Shown: positions 1 through 13,095, counted from the stretch's first letter. The stretch is 64,000 nucleotides of DNA from Acanthaster planci (GCF_001949145.1 NW_019091463.1:366929-430928), one strand, 5' to 3'. The notes: generated by a model from the sequence alone, not told the origin. A program made the numbers and translations.

Positions 1-154
1 TCATGCCTCCTACAAGCTTCCCCTGATGAAATGTTGGGAGTTTCTATTGGAAATCAAACCTCCAGAACCACGACAGTAGCCTTTATTCAACTCGAGTTTC
101 CCCAGCGTAGTGGGAAAAAATTGTATTAAAAAGGAATGTGCTTCCTGGACTGAC

Positions 155-3100
155 CTGTGTGTTGATGGCCACCGTTGCTGCCGCCCTCCCTCTTCTCGTC
201 AGAAACTCCTGACTCATCTTGTCCATGTGACTGGGAGCGAGATTCTCCTAGGACGAAGATTTCATCGAGGGAAGAAAGAGTAACCTTCCTGTCCGTGATT
301 GATGGGTTCTTGGAGTGTCGTACCGGTTGACCTGAAAGATAAAAACCCTTTATCCAGATAAGGATCCTGACAAGATAGGACTTTTTTTCAAAAAGGTCAC
401 TGTCTATATTCCAAAGTCATCTCCAACTTGGGCCTTATAACAGGCTGCAGACTCAGTTTAAGATACTGCACCATTAAAGCCAATTATTTGGAACTTTAAG
501 GTGGAGTTCGGGCGGCCTGTTCATGACACGGGTTTCTTGTTCCTGCGCTCGAACGGCGGGAACACGACTCAAGAACACTGTTCTCGGAACAGGATCACAC
601 ACCACCTCCTCATCAGGGTTTTACAGGAACACACGGAAAAACTCTTGAGATTTTGATTTTTGAGCAGCTGCCAAAAGTAGAGAGATGGCTTCCAAAGCCA
701 TAGACAATGGGAAGTTTTGCAAAATTAACATTAATTATTTTCCGTAACACAGAAAAGAATGTTACTGTTTATATATAAAAGAATTCAGCCCATCCAAACA
801 TTAACTCTCGAATAACGTAGCCTACTTGGACGCCGCCATGTTGCATATGTCACTAACCACCGGCGATAACCGGTTGTTTGTTCCCTGCGTTCGAGCGGCC
901 GACCCACGAACAACAAATTGAGCTGTTTATGAACATACGGGAACAAGCCTCCCGAATTCGACCAATGGGACAACATGGTGTGGGGGCGCTGTTGACTTTA
1001 TGTAATAATGCATTTAGGCCTAAGTCGCGTGTGCCTCAATGGCACCTTTATCAACAAACTGCACAGTGCCTGACCCTGTGCAAATTTGGCTCGACAGTAC
1101 CGACTGAGAGTAGCCGATCTGCTTCTTACCAGATGAAGTGATTGGTCCTTGGGCAAAGAGCATAAACCAATCAAATGACAGATCGAAGGTCATGTGGCTA
1201 CTGTTGAATACAGTGACTTCACGTGTCACGGAGCATTGGAGTATGCCGTCTGTAAAAGATGCACTGTTTACGGTGATGCCTTCCTGCGAAAATGTTTTCA
1301 TCAAAACTGCATGATATAAACTGTCCTCTGATCTCACGCTATAATTTCATTATTTCGTAATTGTTGCTATTTTTACAAGGTCCAACAGGCTGAGATGATA
1401 AAAGCATTCCCTATTTCGTGGGAGACGTGGAGAAGAAAGCCACTGCAATGAATCCATAAACAAGTTCGGGGGACAACTGAAGTTCCACCATTGGTCATTT
1501 GCCTTTTTTAACAGAGCCTGACCTGAAAGTAAAAAGTCACGCAGCGAGCTTCTGGAACCCTTGTGCGGTCTTCCTATGGGGGTTTTACATTGGGCCGTCC
1601 TATCACGTTCGATAATTTTTAGAAAAATAATTCCTTACTGAAACTTCCCCATGAAACATTCACGTTGGAATTTTGCCTTTGTCTTCCTCAGGGAATATTT
1701 TGGAAAAGTCACTGGAGATGGGTAAAAAAACAATTTCATTGTCCAATTTTCATGTCTGGCTATAAAGTACCAAGGTCTCCTTGGTCATACACGTTTTCAC
1801 TCGCCGTGCTTTCTTGAAAACGAGATTGTACAACCTTACAAAAATTTACCTACCTGCAATCGATGGGTTCCAGATTCCGTTGAGTTGACATCACGCAGTT
1901 GTTGTCAGCAAAGGTTAGGTAAAATATGAGAATCTTTCTTAAAAGTGGATTATTGCTTTATGTTTATTACTTTATAAATTATGAAAGTGTGTACAATATT
2001 TTCATTTGTTTTATTTCAGCTTTTACCCACAGTCAGAAACTGTGCTTCGTGGCCTGCGTGGCCGTAGTCTCGGCCATCATTCGAGTGACGTTGTTCAACT
2101 GTGGCCGATCATAGGGCAAACTCGAGCGACGACTACTTTAATAGGCCCACTGGAAAATTTTCCTTGGTAACCTTTGCACAAAAGATACCCTGGATAACAC
2201 TCAAATCGTGGTTGACATACATGACATTATGGTCTTATCGTCGTTGCTCAAAGTTGGTCTATGTTGGCGGACCATCCTAGGAGCTCCGTCCGGTTTAAGC
2301 ACAATTTTGCCTAAATAGCTTACCAGTTCTGCCGGCAGGTTGGAGTATCCGTAATTGTAGCGGTGCTCGAATCGTGCACCGGTCGAATTTGCGCCAAGAT
2401 CTGCTATGCACATAAGGACATCATCGCCTGCCTGTCGAACAAAACAGCAGGATAAATGATACTTAACCTTAAAAGGCGACTGACACTGTCTTCCATCCCA
2501 AGCAGAATCTTTCCGAAAGCAAAATACTCCTCTTATTTTGCCATTGATAAATTCAGCTTGGATTGAAACATCAGGCCTTCTAATTTGGAAGCTTTGTTTA
2601 TTTCCGGACACTCCAGACGTCAAGTAATACAGTGTGTATTCATCAGTTACTGATTTCTGGAGAGAGTTTTCTGCTTAATTGTTTGGCCTGGAAAAGGCTA
2701 CCAGAAAATACAACTGTCAAATAATTATGCTTCAACATCTCCCTCCCTAAAAGACTGTCGATCATGAAAATATTCACCGCGATCGAATAAACACATTTTC
2801 CTTTTGTCCTTTTGAGTTATGATATTCTAATACTTGTCAACAACTAATCGAGTACAGCGAGCAAAACAAAGATAATGAAATACATGTGATGAAATATTTT
2901 GCTATATGTCCATTAAGCCCGTGGAAAGGAAATGGTTGAATCGTATAACCCTCCTAGTCACAACTTCTTAACTTCTTCCTCATCCACATTTGGTCCTTCC
3001 ACCGTGGTATGTGTGACAACTGACTTCGCTGTATCGAGTGAATCAATCTACGTGTTTCCGTTACTTACCATTGCCTGGTCACCGGAGAATCCAACGGCTA

Positions 3101-3359
3101 CCCATCCATTGCTCCTACCGAGGAACGCAAGCGTTATCTCGCCCGTCCCTCGATCGACTGACCACTCGGCTGCGTAATCACAGGCCGTGCCAGCGCAGTC
3201 CCGTGGTCGGCGCCAGCAAGCCGTGCCCTGGGTACAAACGCTGGACGAGTGGGCAGCAATGAACGCAGGCCGAGATGGGCTGCCAGGCAGGATCAACAAA
3301 AGCAGAAATGTGACAATTCTGGGAACCGACATCATGTCACGCAAATCCCGGGCATTCAT
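155..3359 (-). CDS. FRRS1L-like: FRRS1L-like DOMON-domain protein, four coding exons, 3' end off window
   Basis: Exons are 3359..3069, 2431..2324, 1283..1130 and 331..155. Every donor and acceptor is GT-AG and phases join (0, 0, 1), giving 243 aa before the left edge. The N-terminus is a signal peptide (hydrophobic VTFLLLLILPG). A DOMON domain follows: a Cys-rich start (CTQGTACW, CDYAAEW), the hallmark GWVAVGFSGDQAM, then GDDVLMC and HRYNYGYS, and finally DGILQCS and FAQGPITSSG. The stretch after the domain (VRHSKNP...SSLDEIF) resembles the segment following the DOMON domain in vertebrate FRRS1L rather than a cytochrome b561 domain. A C-terminal membrane segment would be expected in the missing exon. 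Vertebrate FRRS1L is an AMPA-receptor biogenesis factor; its role here is inferred only. A TATA-like GTTTATA (plus strand 3386-3392) suggests a very short leader, so the ATG at 3335 is an alternative start. It could instead be another FRRS1/DOMON paralogue. Confidence 0.75.
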
Positions 3360-3371
3360 TAAAAAAATCAC

Positions 3372-6300
3372 ACGGGAATCACGCTGTTTATACGTTGGAA
3401 ATATTTTGAGCGCATACGTTGTGGTATCTTGAGTATCTCAAGAACTTATCTCTACTAATCAGTTGCGCAACGCTACTACTTAGAGCTACTTTATGGCGCC
3501 ACATCCAACAAAAGCCTCAAGACTTCGATTTTCAATGCATTATATAGGACGATGCGGTATGGTTAAGTACATGTGTGGAAATCTTACCATGATTGCCTCA
3601 ACAAAGAAGCGAATACAATGAATTCCGGTGCCACTAATACAGCGAGGACACTGCAAGACACAGACAAAAACGTCGATAAAAGGATTCGGGTCGAAACTCT
3701 TGGCGCTGGAAAACACACTTTGAGTTCAAAAGACCATCTTATGGAATCACCGCTACAAAAGAACCAATTCGTCTCCTCAGTACACTCAAACAAATTCCCA
3801 CAAACGGAACCTCGTACACATGACATAGTGAAGAAAACAAAGAAATTTATCGTTAAAATTAACCGCGAAACAAGCCAGGATTATTTATTCCTAGGCCTAT
3901 GCAGCAAATATAGGCGCCCAATTGCCAGTGTCAGCTATACTTACTGCTATTACTACTAATGTTGCTGCTGTTACAGTAAACAACAACAACAACAAAACAA
4001 ACAATAAACAAATAAAAAGGAGGGGCGCCCGACATTTTCAAATGAGGAGACAAATGGAGGTGCAAATTGAAGTATAAACGGGGTATACTTGAGAGATAAT
4101 TTCTGCCTTTATGATTATCAAAGAACGAGGTAAAAAGAAAAGAAAGGCAGGGAAATGAAAAGTATCTATAAAGAATATAGGCTACAAACAGGAGTACCCT
4201 TGATTGACTTCTGAACATCACAATTTCCATGTCACTCCTGCAGAGAATGTAGATTTCTACAAAACTACCAAACAGCGTTTTTTCGCTGAAAGGGTAGCTG
4301 TTTTATAGTGAGTACATCCGTGATAACTTTTTTGATTGGGGGCAGTACAAACTCTTAATTAATAAATTAATATTAGTTTTATTTTGGACTCAACGCCCTT
4401 CAATGGCACTACCTTATCAGGGTCACAGATAATCGCCAATAGTCTGTGACCCCTCTGACGTCGACGGTCGGAAATACGCCCAGGGCCCATGATGGTTGCT
4501 TAGAAACTGTCAGGAGCACAGCACTTTTTCCCTTTATGGATGTCTGTGCTTGGACCCTTTCGCTGCACATACTGCATCAAAGCATTAAGCTATTAATCAA
4601 CAACACTGTAATAGTTAATGGTTAGTCATCAAAATTTTCACATTCTTTCAATTAGCGTTTTTTCCCTTTACTAAGTTTTTACTTTTAAGATAGACCTACA
4701 CCAAATTAATTTTTAGGTCCGGACGATGTTCACAAAGCATGTAATCTAACTATTTTGCAAGCCCTATAAAACAGTTATGATGAAGTCTCTTTATGTGTGA
4801 CCTCAATCTCCTCTCAAGATGATAAAGACATGTGTCTCCGAAATGGATGGCTCTTGACGCATGACCGACTAATTGATTGGATCAATTAAAAAAAATCCAC
4901 ACAGAAATGCATCACCGGCGGGTTGTTTGTCACTTTGCAGTGGCCTCACCAGAGTATTAAACCTCATTAAACTTTTGACCTATTAAAGTATAGCCGCAAT
5001 GAATTTCTCTTAGACACAATATCTCTGCAACTGTATACTCTTCTTCAATTTCTGAAAAGTACCGTAATGAATGGGTAACCCCATGAGGATATCGACTGTT
5101 GATTATTTTCAACCCTAAATGCAGTGAGAAATTATCCATGCTTCCCTGCACAACCACGGGTTCTGTTGTGACGTCATCCAGGAAGACAATACTTCAGTGC
5201 ATTACTTTCATGTTTAAATTGTGTTAAAATGTACTCACTGGAAACATTTCTCAGAAAGAGCTGACTGCTGGCTCATTGCTATGCACTAAAACAACAGTAA
5301 ATCACCTTAGGAGAAATATATTGCAGTAAATTCTTTTAAAAAGTCCAGACGTTATTTGTGTACAAACCAATATAACATCGAGGCTTGCTTCCTAGGATGA
5401 CGTCTCAATTTAGCTCATGAATATGGATAAATCATTAGCATAAAACACATGAAAACAGTAAAATACCCTTTGAAATAGTGGAACGCAAATTTAACTGAGT
5501 TTAATTGATACATATAAGTGCAGTTTGAAGGTTTGTGTTCAAAAAATTCCATTGCAGCTACCTTTACAACTCTCTGGGCTTAAACGCTGTGTTTTGGTGC
5601 GCCTTAAAGGCAACATAAAAAATGAAAACAGCAGGTCTACGGGGACGGAATTCCAACTTTACGTCTGAAAGGGCAGACGAAGAAATGGACTTTAACCTGT
5701 AGCTCACGAATGGTTTTTTTTGTTTGTTTGTTTGTTTTTGCTTCGCATTTTAAAGTTTAGTTCCGCTTTTCAGTCTGCTGAAATCTACCTTGACAAGCAA
5801 GCAAAAGGCTTTCGGGCTTAACAAAACTGGAGCACCAATAAACGACTATTTAGAGTGATTTGTGGCTGTGTTCCACAATGCCGTCATCCATTAAAGTAAC
5901 GTATCCGCCTCGAGCAGAAGCCGTATTGGTTGGGAGTGCTCATTTTGTTGGTAGCTATGCGACTGTAACGCGTGCATTTCCTAGTTGTTCGTGAACCAGC
6001 AAAAAGTTCAACTCCGACCAAAGGCGCCTCCGTTGCTAAGAAAATAACGCCCTCTCTTGGTCAAACTCAACTGACCGTGCCAATCAAGCTTATGCAGTTC
6101 GCTTTGCTCGTCCCCCACCTTTCACCTGTTCATGCAAACTTTATGCAACGGAGCGTGTCAGCCAATTGGAGCTGCCACAAAGTCATTTCCCGTCCGTCCG
6201 GACGGAACCATTAGTTGATAGGCTGAATCCGCTCACGTTAATTAAGATTTCGCGGAGGCAGCGGACACCAGTTTCCGCAGTGCACATGATTTATATATAG

Positions 6301-7795
6301 TGTGCAATCAGGATGGATCCGAAGTTTATAAATCTCCTGCGACTAGATCGATCATGATGAGGTGAATAAACACACACCGGTGATATGCTCGGTGGTACAT
6401 CCACCGGCTGTGTTTCATTCCCACACCATGGAAATACTTCCGTCTAGATTAAGAGCCTTTGCCTGCTCTCTCTTTCCAGTTTGTGGACGGATGCCTTTCT
6501 GGTGTTTCATCATTCTGAGGGTGTCTCAAAAGCTTCTGGCAGTGAAGGTCTTGAACCCGAAGCTGTCACAGAAGAACAGAAAACAATAAAGACAAATTGG
6601 TTGGGAACTCCAGAAACTATGTCTTAGTAAATCGTGGACGGTGGTGGGGGTTTGTCCCAATCCATAATAAGCGCAGGGGATTCGAGAGTAGGTAGAAAAG
6701 TTAGTCAAAGTGAACGCGGGCATAACCATTCGAGCGGCGCGCAGAGTGCTTGAAAAAAGACTGGCGAGTGCTCGTCAGGGCGACCCCCAGATGAATCGAC
6801 TTTCTCGCTGATCTTTTTTTCAAAAGGGGGGCCTTTGCGTGTCGCTTGTAGACTTTATAAATTTCATTGTAGCGATCACCTCGACTGAAGGCTAGGGTCA
6901 GTGTGGTGGAGAGCCGAGAAAATAACTCTGCCAACTTGACGCGTGCCGTTCTTTCCCGCGTCTTGACGCCTTCGTGTGCCAGCCCTTCTTACACGCCGCG
7001 TTACCCATTTTCACAATGCTTTCCTTCTTCACAAGAGTCAGAGCACTGGTTTGCACGGACTCTTCACCAGATGAGTTCATAGTGAAATGAATGAGGAGAA
7101 GGAGAAAAGTACGTGCTCTGACCCTCCATCGGACAATTCTGATGAATGAAGGAAGAGGCGGCAAAACAATTAATTTAAATAGACCGTATGAGGTACGTGA
7201 GCACCGCCAAGGTCTGTGTCCGTAAAAAATGTACCCACTTCGACTTCTGTCCATTCTGGTTTTGCTCGACTTTTTAGTTCTGGATTCATTGATAAATGCT
7301 GGGAAATGAAAAGCGTCGTTTCATTTGAAACGTATGATCCTTACCGAAAAAAATGGGCCGGTGCATTCATGATTCGATCACTAACAATCGCGGCATGACA
7401 AATCCACTTCCCGAAATTAACTGAACGAATGCTTCACGAAGAGAGGGTAAGCATCGAGACTTGGTTAATGATTTACAAAAGCAATCTACCGGGGGACGCA
7501 GGCGTCCGCGGGACCCACTCGAGATGCCGAAGGGAGAGCTGAACAGAGTGGACTTTTTTTTGGCTGGAACCGACGTCCATCGACCGCGAAATGTTTCGGG
7601 CAACTCAAATACGTGGCTTTGCTGGCATTCTCTTTAGTTTCCAATTAGTTGCTGCTTCACATGAAAATATCTTGACATGGTAGATAAAAAGTCTAATAAT
7701 AGTACAAAAAAACGAAGCTTCCCGAAGGATGAATGATCCCCGACGTTGTTGCGAAGCCGCGCTGATGCATTGGCCGGAGATAGCTAGTATAGGCC
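3372..7795. other. Gene-poor intergenic stretch
   Basis: I see no convincing coding exon on either strand; open frames are short, lack family similarity and have no splice context. It holds simple sequence only: an ACA/AAC-rich run at 3978-4016 and a GTTT run at 5716-5740. A TATATATAG motif near 6292 is an isolated TATA-like site without a recognisable gene downstream. Confidence 0.5.
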
Positions 7796-7804
7796 TATAT
7801 AAAA
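7796..7804 (+). promoter_or_regulatory. TATA box, candidate core promoter of the GPCR gene
   Basis: TATATAAAA lies about 535 bp upstream of the GPCR start codon on the same strand and is the best TATA match in the intergenic region. If used, it implies a 5' leader of roughly 0.5 kb containing upstream ATGs (for example at 8046), or a leader intron that I cannot place. Confidence 0.4.
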
Positions 7805-8338
7805 CCGGTATCAGAAGCTCCAAAGTACGACAGATGCAATAGACGAAAGGCGAAATCTTGCTCAGCCAGTCGCGTGCACAGGCGGAGCAGCTATCCAATT
7901 AAACACTGTAATAACTGAATGTTGACTCATTAATTGACACACACACGAAGGGTTGTTGACGCTTTCGACAACACGGTCTGGGATGGTGCTTCCACGAGTG
8001 TTTTCAACAAGTCGCAAAACGATTTGATAAGTTAATACAACTAATGTGAATGTTGATTTTCTCTGTGAAAACACGAACCTTTGGCAATCGGGATGGGAAA
8101 TTAAGGTGAAAAGTGTGAAGAGACCATCGTTAGGTTGTCTGCGGTCGGTATTCGCTGCACGGAGCGGTCCTGTAGTAATGACTAAAAGAAATCGTTCGAG
8201 AATCAGCACGAAAAGCATAATCGCCATCACTGTAAGGGACCCCAAGAGGTAAACTGGTTGCATCAACAGTAGAAGCATTTGTTTAATGGAGTTTACAAGA
8301 GCGCTTTAACTGGAGATCACAGCCTGCAGTGCACAAAA

Positions 8339-9367
8339 ATGATCAGCGAAGCAGCTAACGGCAGTGATGCAGGTGGTCAAGGAACGGACGTGATTATCAC
8401 ACAAGCAGAGATAGTGATTTACGTGATATTTCTAGTGATCGAGTCAACTGTCTCTATTCTCGGCAGCGTTCTGGTCTGCGTGACCTTCACGTGTATTAAG
8501 ACTCTGAATAGCAAGCCCACCAGTAAGCTCATTGTCAACTTGGCCGTAAGCGATGCGGCCATGGGAGTCCTTGTGTTACCCTTCACCGCTGCTACTGTGG
8601 TGAACCAGGCCTGGGTCTACGGGAACGTCGCGTGCCAGATCCAGGCGCTCATCAAGACCTTTCTGAGTCAGGTCCAGCGATCCACTATGCTGCTCATCGC
8701 GGTCGACCGCCTCCTCCGTATCAGGTTCCGCTACAGCTACGGCATGAGCCGGCCCAACGTCATGCTATGGCCCATCCTTGTCACCTGGCTGGTGAACCTG
8801 GTCCTGGCGGTGCCGCCGCTCTTAGGCTGGGGAAAATTCGAGTGGCTCCCCAACAAACCCTCCTGCACCATCAACTGGCTGGCCAACTTGTCCTACTCCA
8901 TCGCCTTCCTGACGGTCTTCGGCTTCTCCATGCAGTTCGTCATCTCAGCCTGTTACGTGTTAATCTTCCTGAAGGTACGCGCCAGCAGGAGGCGCGTGCA
9001 GCAAACGGCCATGCTCAGCCTGCACGGCGAGCAGCCGTCGGCATCGACCACAGACCGGTCGTCTTCACCGGCGCCCGCCCGGCGAAATCCTGCCGCCAAT
9101 CCCTTCATGTCCAAGGAAGAAATCGCTGTGGCCCGGACCATGATCATCCTCGTCACCCTGTCCACGGTACTCTCACTGCCGTACATCGTCTGTAATCTCA
9201 TCTCCCTCATCTTGAACACTCAACTGTCCTACCGAAACGAGATCGCCGTTGTCATGACCGTGTACTTAAATAGCTGCTTGAATCCTGTGATATACGGAGT
9301 AACAAATTCTCGTTTCAGGCAAGGATTCCGGACTGTGGTTCGTTGCTCATGCCGGGGTGAACGTTAA
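8339..9367 (+). CDS. Class A rhodopsin-like orphan GPCR, intronless, 342 aa
   Basis: A single-exon seven-transmembrane receptor. The start is the first in-frame ATG; the frame is open for 60 nt upstream but has no earlier ATG. An N-glycosylation site (NGS, residues 7-9) sits in the short extracellular N-terminus. Class A landmarks are LAVSD with D72 (2.50), C99 (3.25) paired with C176 in loop 2, W150 in TM4, PPLLGWG, Y206 in TM5, P281 in TM6, NPVIY at 315-319, and a CSC pair (336, 338) suited to palmitoylation. The loop-2 region (GWGKFEW...SCTINW) resembles opsins and GPR161-type orphans. However, position 7.43 is Y309, not lysine, so it cannot bind retinal as an opsin does. Odd residues: S43 replaces N1.50, DRL replaces DRY, M198 replaces P5.50, and LSLP replaces CWxP. 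The ligand is unknown. Confidence 0.93.
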   Translation: MISEAANGSDAGGQGTDVIITQAEIVIYVIFLVIESTVSILGSVLVCVTFTCIKTLNSKPTSKLIVNLAVSDAAMGVLVLPFTAATVVNQAWVYGNVACQIQALIKTFLSQVQRSTMLLIAVDRLLRIRFRYSYGMSRPNVMLWPILVTWLVNLVLAVPPLLGWGKFEWLPNKPSCTINWLANLSYSIAFLTVFGFSMQFVISACYVLIFLKVRASRRRVQQTAMLSLHGEQPSASTTDRSSSPAPARRNPAANPFMSKEEIAVARTMIILVTLSTVLSLPYIVCNLISLILNTQLSYRNEIAVVMTVYLNSCLNPVIYGVTNSRFRQGFRTVVRCSCRGER

Positions 9368-9375
9368 ATGTCCTG

Positions 9376-9381
9376 AATAAA
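9376..9381 (+). terminator. Poly(A) signal of the GPCR gene
   Basis: AATAAA begins 8 nt after the TAA stop codon of the GPCR, followed by a T-rich stretch. If used, the 3' UTR is extremely short. Confidence 0.5.
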
Positions 9382-12300
9382 TATTTTTGGAGATACACAT
9401 GACAATTTCCTGAACAGGTTAGTTTCAATTTGAAGATCAGCGATAAGCAATGTTTTGAGAGGTACCAACGTCTGGCAAAGAAACAGTGCAGTGTAAAATA
9501 CCAATGATGAATCGAGACAAAAATGAGGTTTAAATAACTAGATAACTTTTAGGAAATTATTGAAGGTCTAGAAGAGAACCAACGTGCAGGAATGTTTTGA
9601 AATTTGGCATAAGAATATCAAAGTTCCAACTGGATATTGAAATTCTTGAATGAAATCCCCGTTTGTAACAAAGATTAACAATACACGTACATGTAAGTAC
9701 TTGCTTATTCACAAGACTGGCAGCATACCGTTCAAGAAGCGTAGGGATTGCACATGCGTACACCGTTTTATTGGCATTATTGATTGCATAATACAAGAGA
9801 CATCAATCACCTCTTCCATGATCAACCACGGAGCGATTATCACAGGTACATCCATTGAGATGAACTAAATCTTTAAACTAACCTGAGTGAAACTAGGGAA
9901 TAGGAAATGACCGGAGCGACATGGATGGAACTTTGAATCACTTGGTTGAGACTAGGGTGAATCATGGGGGGATAAAACACATTTATTCCTCCATGGGTGC
10001 ATGAGTCAACGTGAGTACACAGATCAGGTGTACAGGTTAATCAATTCAACTCAAACCTATACAACACATTCTTCTGTCCAGATCATAACAAGTTGTACAT
10101 TCTTGTATTGCACTTAGTGTCGCATGTGCAGTCGTTTCAGTACATTTTCTTCGATCAGTCAGGATCATTTGCTCGAGAGAAAATCAGCATTTCTCTGACG
10201 TGCGACAGAAAATAATACTTATAAGACAAGTACATGTAAATAAAACAAGGCGTATAAATTAGGATTTATACGTCCTTTGGGATGTATGATATACTTAAGT
10301 GTTTAATACCATTTATAAAGTATTGTAATGGTATTTTGAAGTCCACATAGAAAAACAGTAAATAGTGTAACTTCAACATTTCACCTTTTCCCATGAAATA
10401 ATGCACATAAGTCACGTCTTGTCAAATTTGTCTCAAACTAAAAATCTCCTTGAAGACCATCTTTATCATAACTGGGTGGGTAATGTCTTATTATAAAAGA
10501 ATCCATTTCGTTTCAAAGTCGGAGAAAAAGGGCACCGTAAATTTTTCCACCGTCTGGTGGTTCCCTGCGCTGCATGGGCACCGCCCTCTATTGGCCATTA
10601 TAAGGTAGTGTACTGTAATTGCAAGGTGCAGACAGCACATCCATACTTTCCAACTGGTGCTTAAATCAACTTATCAACTTCAGTGAAATGGCACCTGTAG
10701 TCTTCGTCACAACCTAAGCACATAAATTCGTTTTCAAGTTTGGTTTAATTAAAAAAGGACAAAATTTCAGTTGACTAGAATCCTGACGTGGTGCACTGCT
10801 TTGACATCCTCAATAATAACCAAGGTTTTCATGGTATAATTACCTTTCTTACATCTCAGCAGCATTACATTAGGCTAAATCTGGAAATGCACGTAAACTT
10901 TCAGGTCTTTTTTTAATTTTTTGTTTGATTTTGCTGCATCTGGCCAAGAATTTGACACGCTACCGTAAACAACTGTTGAACACCTGATTTTTTGTCACTG
11001 CTTCAAAAGTTGGATGCAACTCCCTTGTGTACAGAGTTCGAGCTCACACTCCACAAATAGAATTGACCTTGTACAACGCATGCTAGTTGTGCATGCAATA
11101 CAAAACTGCACACACAAAGGTTTGCCCTCCTCATTTGGGAGCTGTGAATTTGCCCCAAACACCCTCTACAATTCATGCGGGCAGTACACAGAACGTCCCC
11201 CCCTCAATACAGAATACCGTTAAATTAATAAAGTACTTCAATACATGTACAGAAAAAATGAAAGAACATAAAATTGCCCTCCTTCCTTGCGATGACAAAC
11301 ACATACACAACCTCCCATCTTCCAAACAATCCTTGTCCCTTTTTTTATAACGTATTCTCACTGGATGAGTAAAATGTATCCGGTTCGTAAGTGTGACATC
11401 ACTTCAGTTGAAACCACGCCTAATAATTCATGCATTGATCGCCGTTTACATGGAACCATGGAACCAGAAGTTAACGCGCAACTTCGGCGATTGCCCAATG
11501 AGAGCCTGCAAATCATGGCACGTGGGCCTCTGTGATGAAGTCACTTTACGAACCGGATACTGAAAATAAATACAGACTTTAGTGAGAGTGCACATAGAAA
11601 CGGTTGTATTTTTAATACTGGCATGTTAAGCAATATTCGTCTCCATTAATATCTGATTCTTCTCCATTGACATCTGCAGTATCTTGGAGACTTGGGCAAA
11701 CTTAAGTCCACTTACACTGAGGTTGTTTTTCCCCTGCTTTTCCAATATTCAAGACACACGCTGCGGTATTTGGCATGTTAATTACCCTGCAGACAAGAGC
11801 TGTGACAACTCAAGCGAACGAGTCACAAGTTTTGGCGACTTGATTTGACAAGAGTCCCAACTGAGACACTGCGAGCAAATGAGTTGACTTGAGCCACAAA
11901 ATTCACTAACCCGCAATAACACTACTCAAAGTGGTTAACACGTTCATATATGTGAAGTTTGATAGCATACCGTTTGGTTAGATAGACTAATGCATATACT
12001 GGCCTTATTGGCAGAAAATACCTTGAGTAAGGATTCATGTCCAAACTGAAATGCCGAGAGGTATTAAAACCAGTCGGTCGGTAACGAGAACAAAGATCTT
12101 TTATGAGGATCTGAACTGCCAAAGAAATGCAACATTTTCTCAAACTTACAAATATAGAGTGTTCATTTATAACTTTTCCTTGGGAACATGTATGATTCAA
12201 CATTTCTCTTGCAAATAATGTTAATATTTTTAATTTGTTGTCAACCTGGTCATTTTGTCACCTGAAGTCACCCAAGGGTGAAGTGACAGAATCAAGAGAG

Positions 12301-13095
12301 AACTTCCCATACCAGTTCAAATTGATCAATTTGGAATGTGCTGCTCCCAGCCTCCAAAAGTCATGCATAAGTACGGGTAACGTTTTGGCAGATCTCAAGA
12401 GAAGCACTTTCGTTAGATAGTTAGTAGATTTTCTCAAGAAAACACTGCCTTTTGAACGTGAATCCTTTCATCGTCTTCATTCACACGACAACTTCTGAAG
12501 TGAATCACAGTGGAGTTCACATCCCCATTCAGACCATCTCCACCAAAATGACTCATTAAGATGAGGTTTGCAGCAGTACCGAGCATCTCTCTTGAGCGAG
12601 TGGGGTTCAAAGCGCAGAATTGGCAAACACTGTGCTCTGTCCACTGTCAGGAGAATGCAGGGGAGCCAACTTTGAGGGGGGCTTACATGAAATGAGCAGT
12701 TTCAAACATTGGAGTCCTAATGTGTGAAGCAAGGGAGCTGCTGGGGATCGGGGGGGGGGGAACCGTGCCAGTCCTGGGTGGAGGGCAGAGGGGGAAGGTG
12801 CCCAGTGGTATGGAAACTCCACACGATGGGGGGGGGGGACTGGGTACATGTACGTCCTCCATTCTCCTGACGACAGAGCATGCTATCTTATTACTACATT
12901 CCCCATGCATTCAAAACCTTCAATTCATATGTAAATTGAAAATTGCATGTTTCGGAACTTTCCAAAAAGCAAGTCAAATTGCCTGTGTCCAAACATGCTG
13001 TTTTTGGTCGCTTCTGGGATTGACACACAATAGTTTTCAAGGCAAGATAATCAGGTACATTTCCCTCGCCTACGAAGAGTTCTTCCCCGCTCTCT
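9382..13095. other. Non-coding stretch, possible MFSD6 3' UTR
   Basis: No coding exon is recognisable. The MFSD6 stop is at 13096 on the minus strand, so some of this is probably its 3' UTR. Minus-strand AATAAA signals (TTTATT on plus) occur at 9982-9987 and 9767-9772, which would make the two neighbouring genes nearly tail to tail. Poly-G runs lie near 12750 and 12830. The first TACATGTA of the window is at about 9686. Confidence 0.4.

Noticed and set aside
3573-3959. 128-codon frame upstream of FRRS1L as a gene
   Set aside because: Low-complexity hydrophilic sequence, no homology, no promoter or splice context.
8632-9195. 187-codon plus-strand frame inside the GPCR
   Set aside because: An out-of-frame shadow of the receptor, Pro/Ala/His/Arg-rich because of the GC-rich coding sequence.
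8339-9367. Calling the GPCR an opsin
   Set aside because: Loop 2 looks opsin-like, but the retinal lysine at 7.43 is Tyr309 and the DRY and CWxP motifs are altered, so opsin function is not supported.
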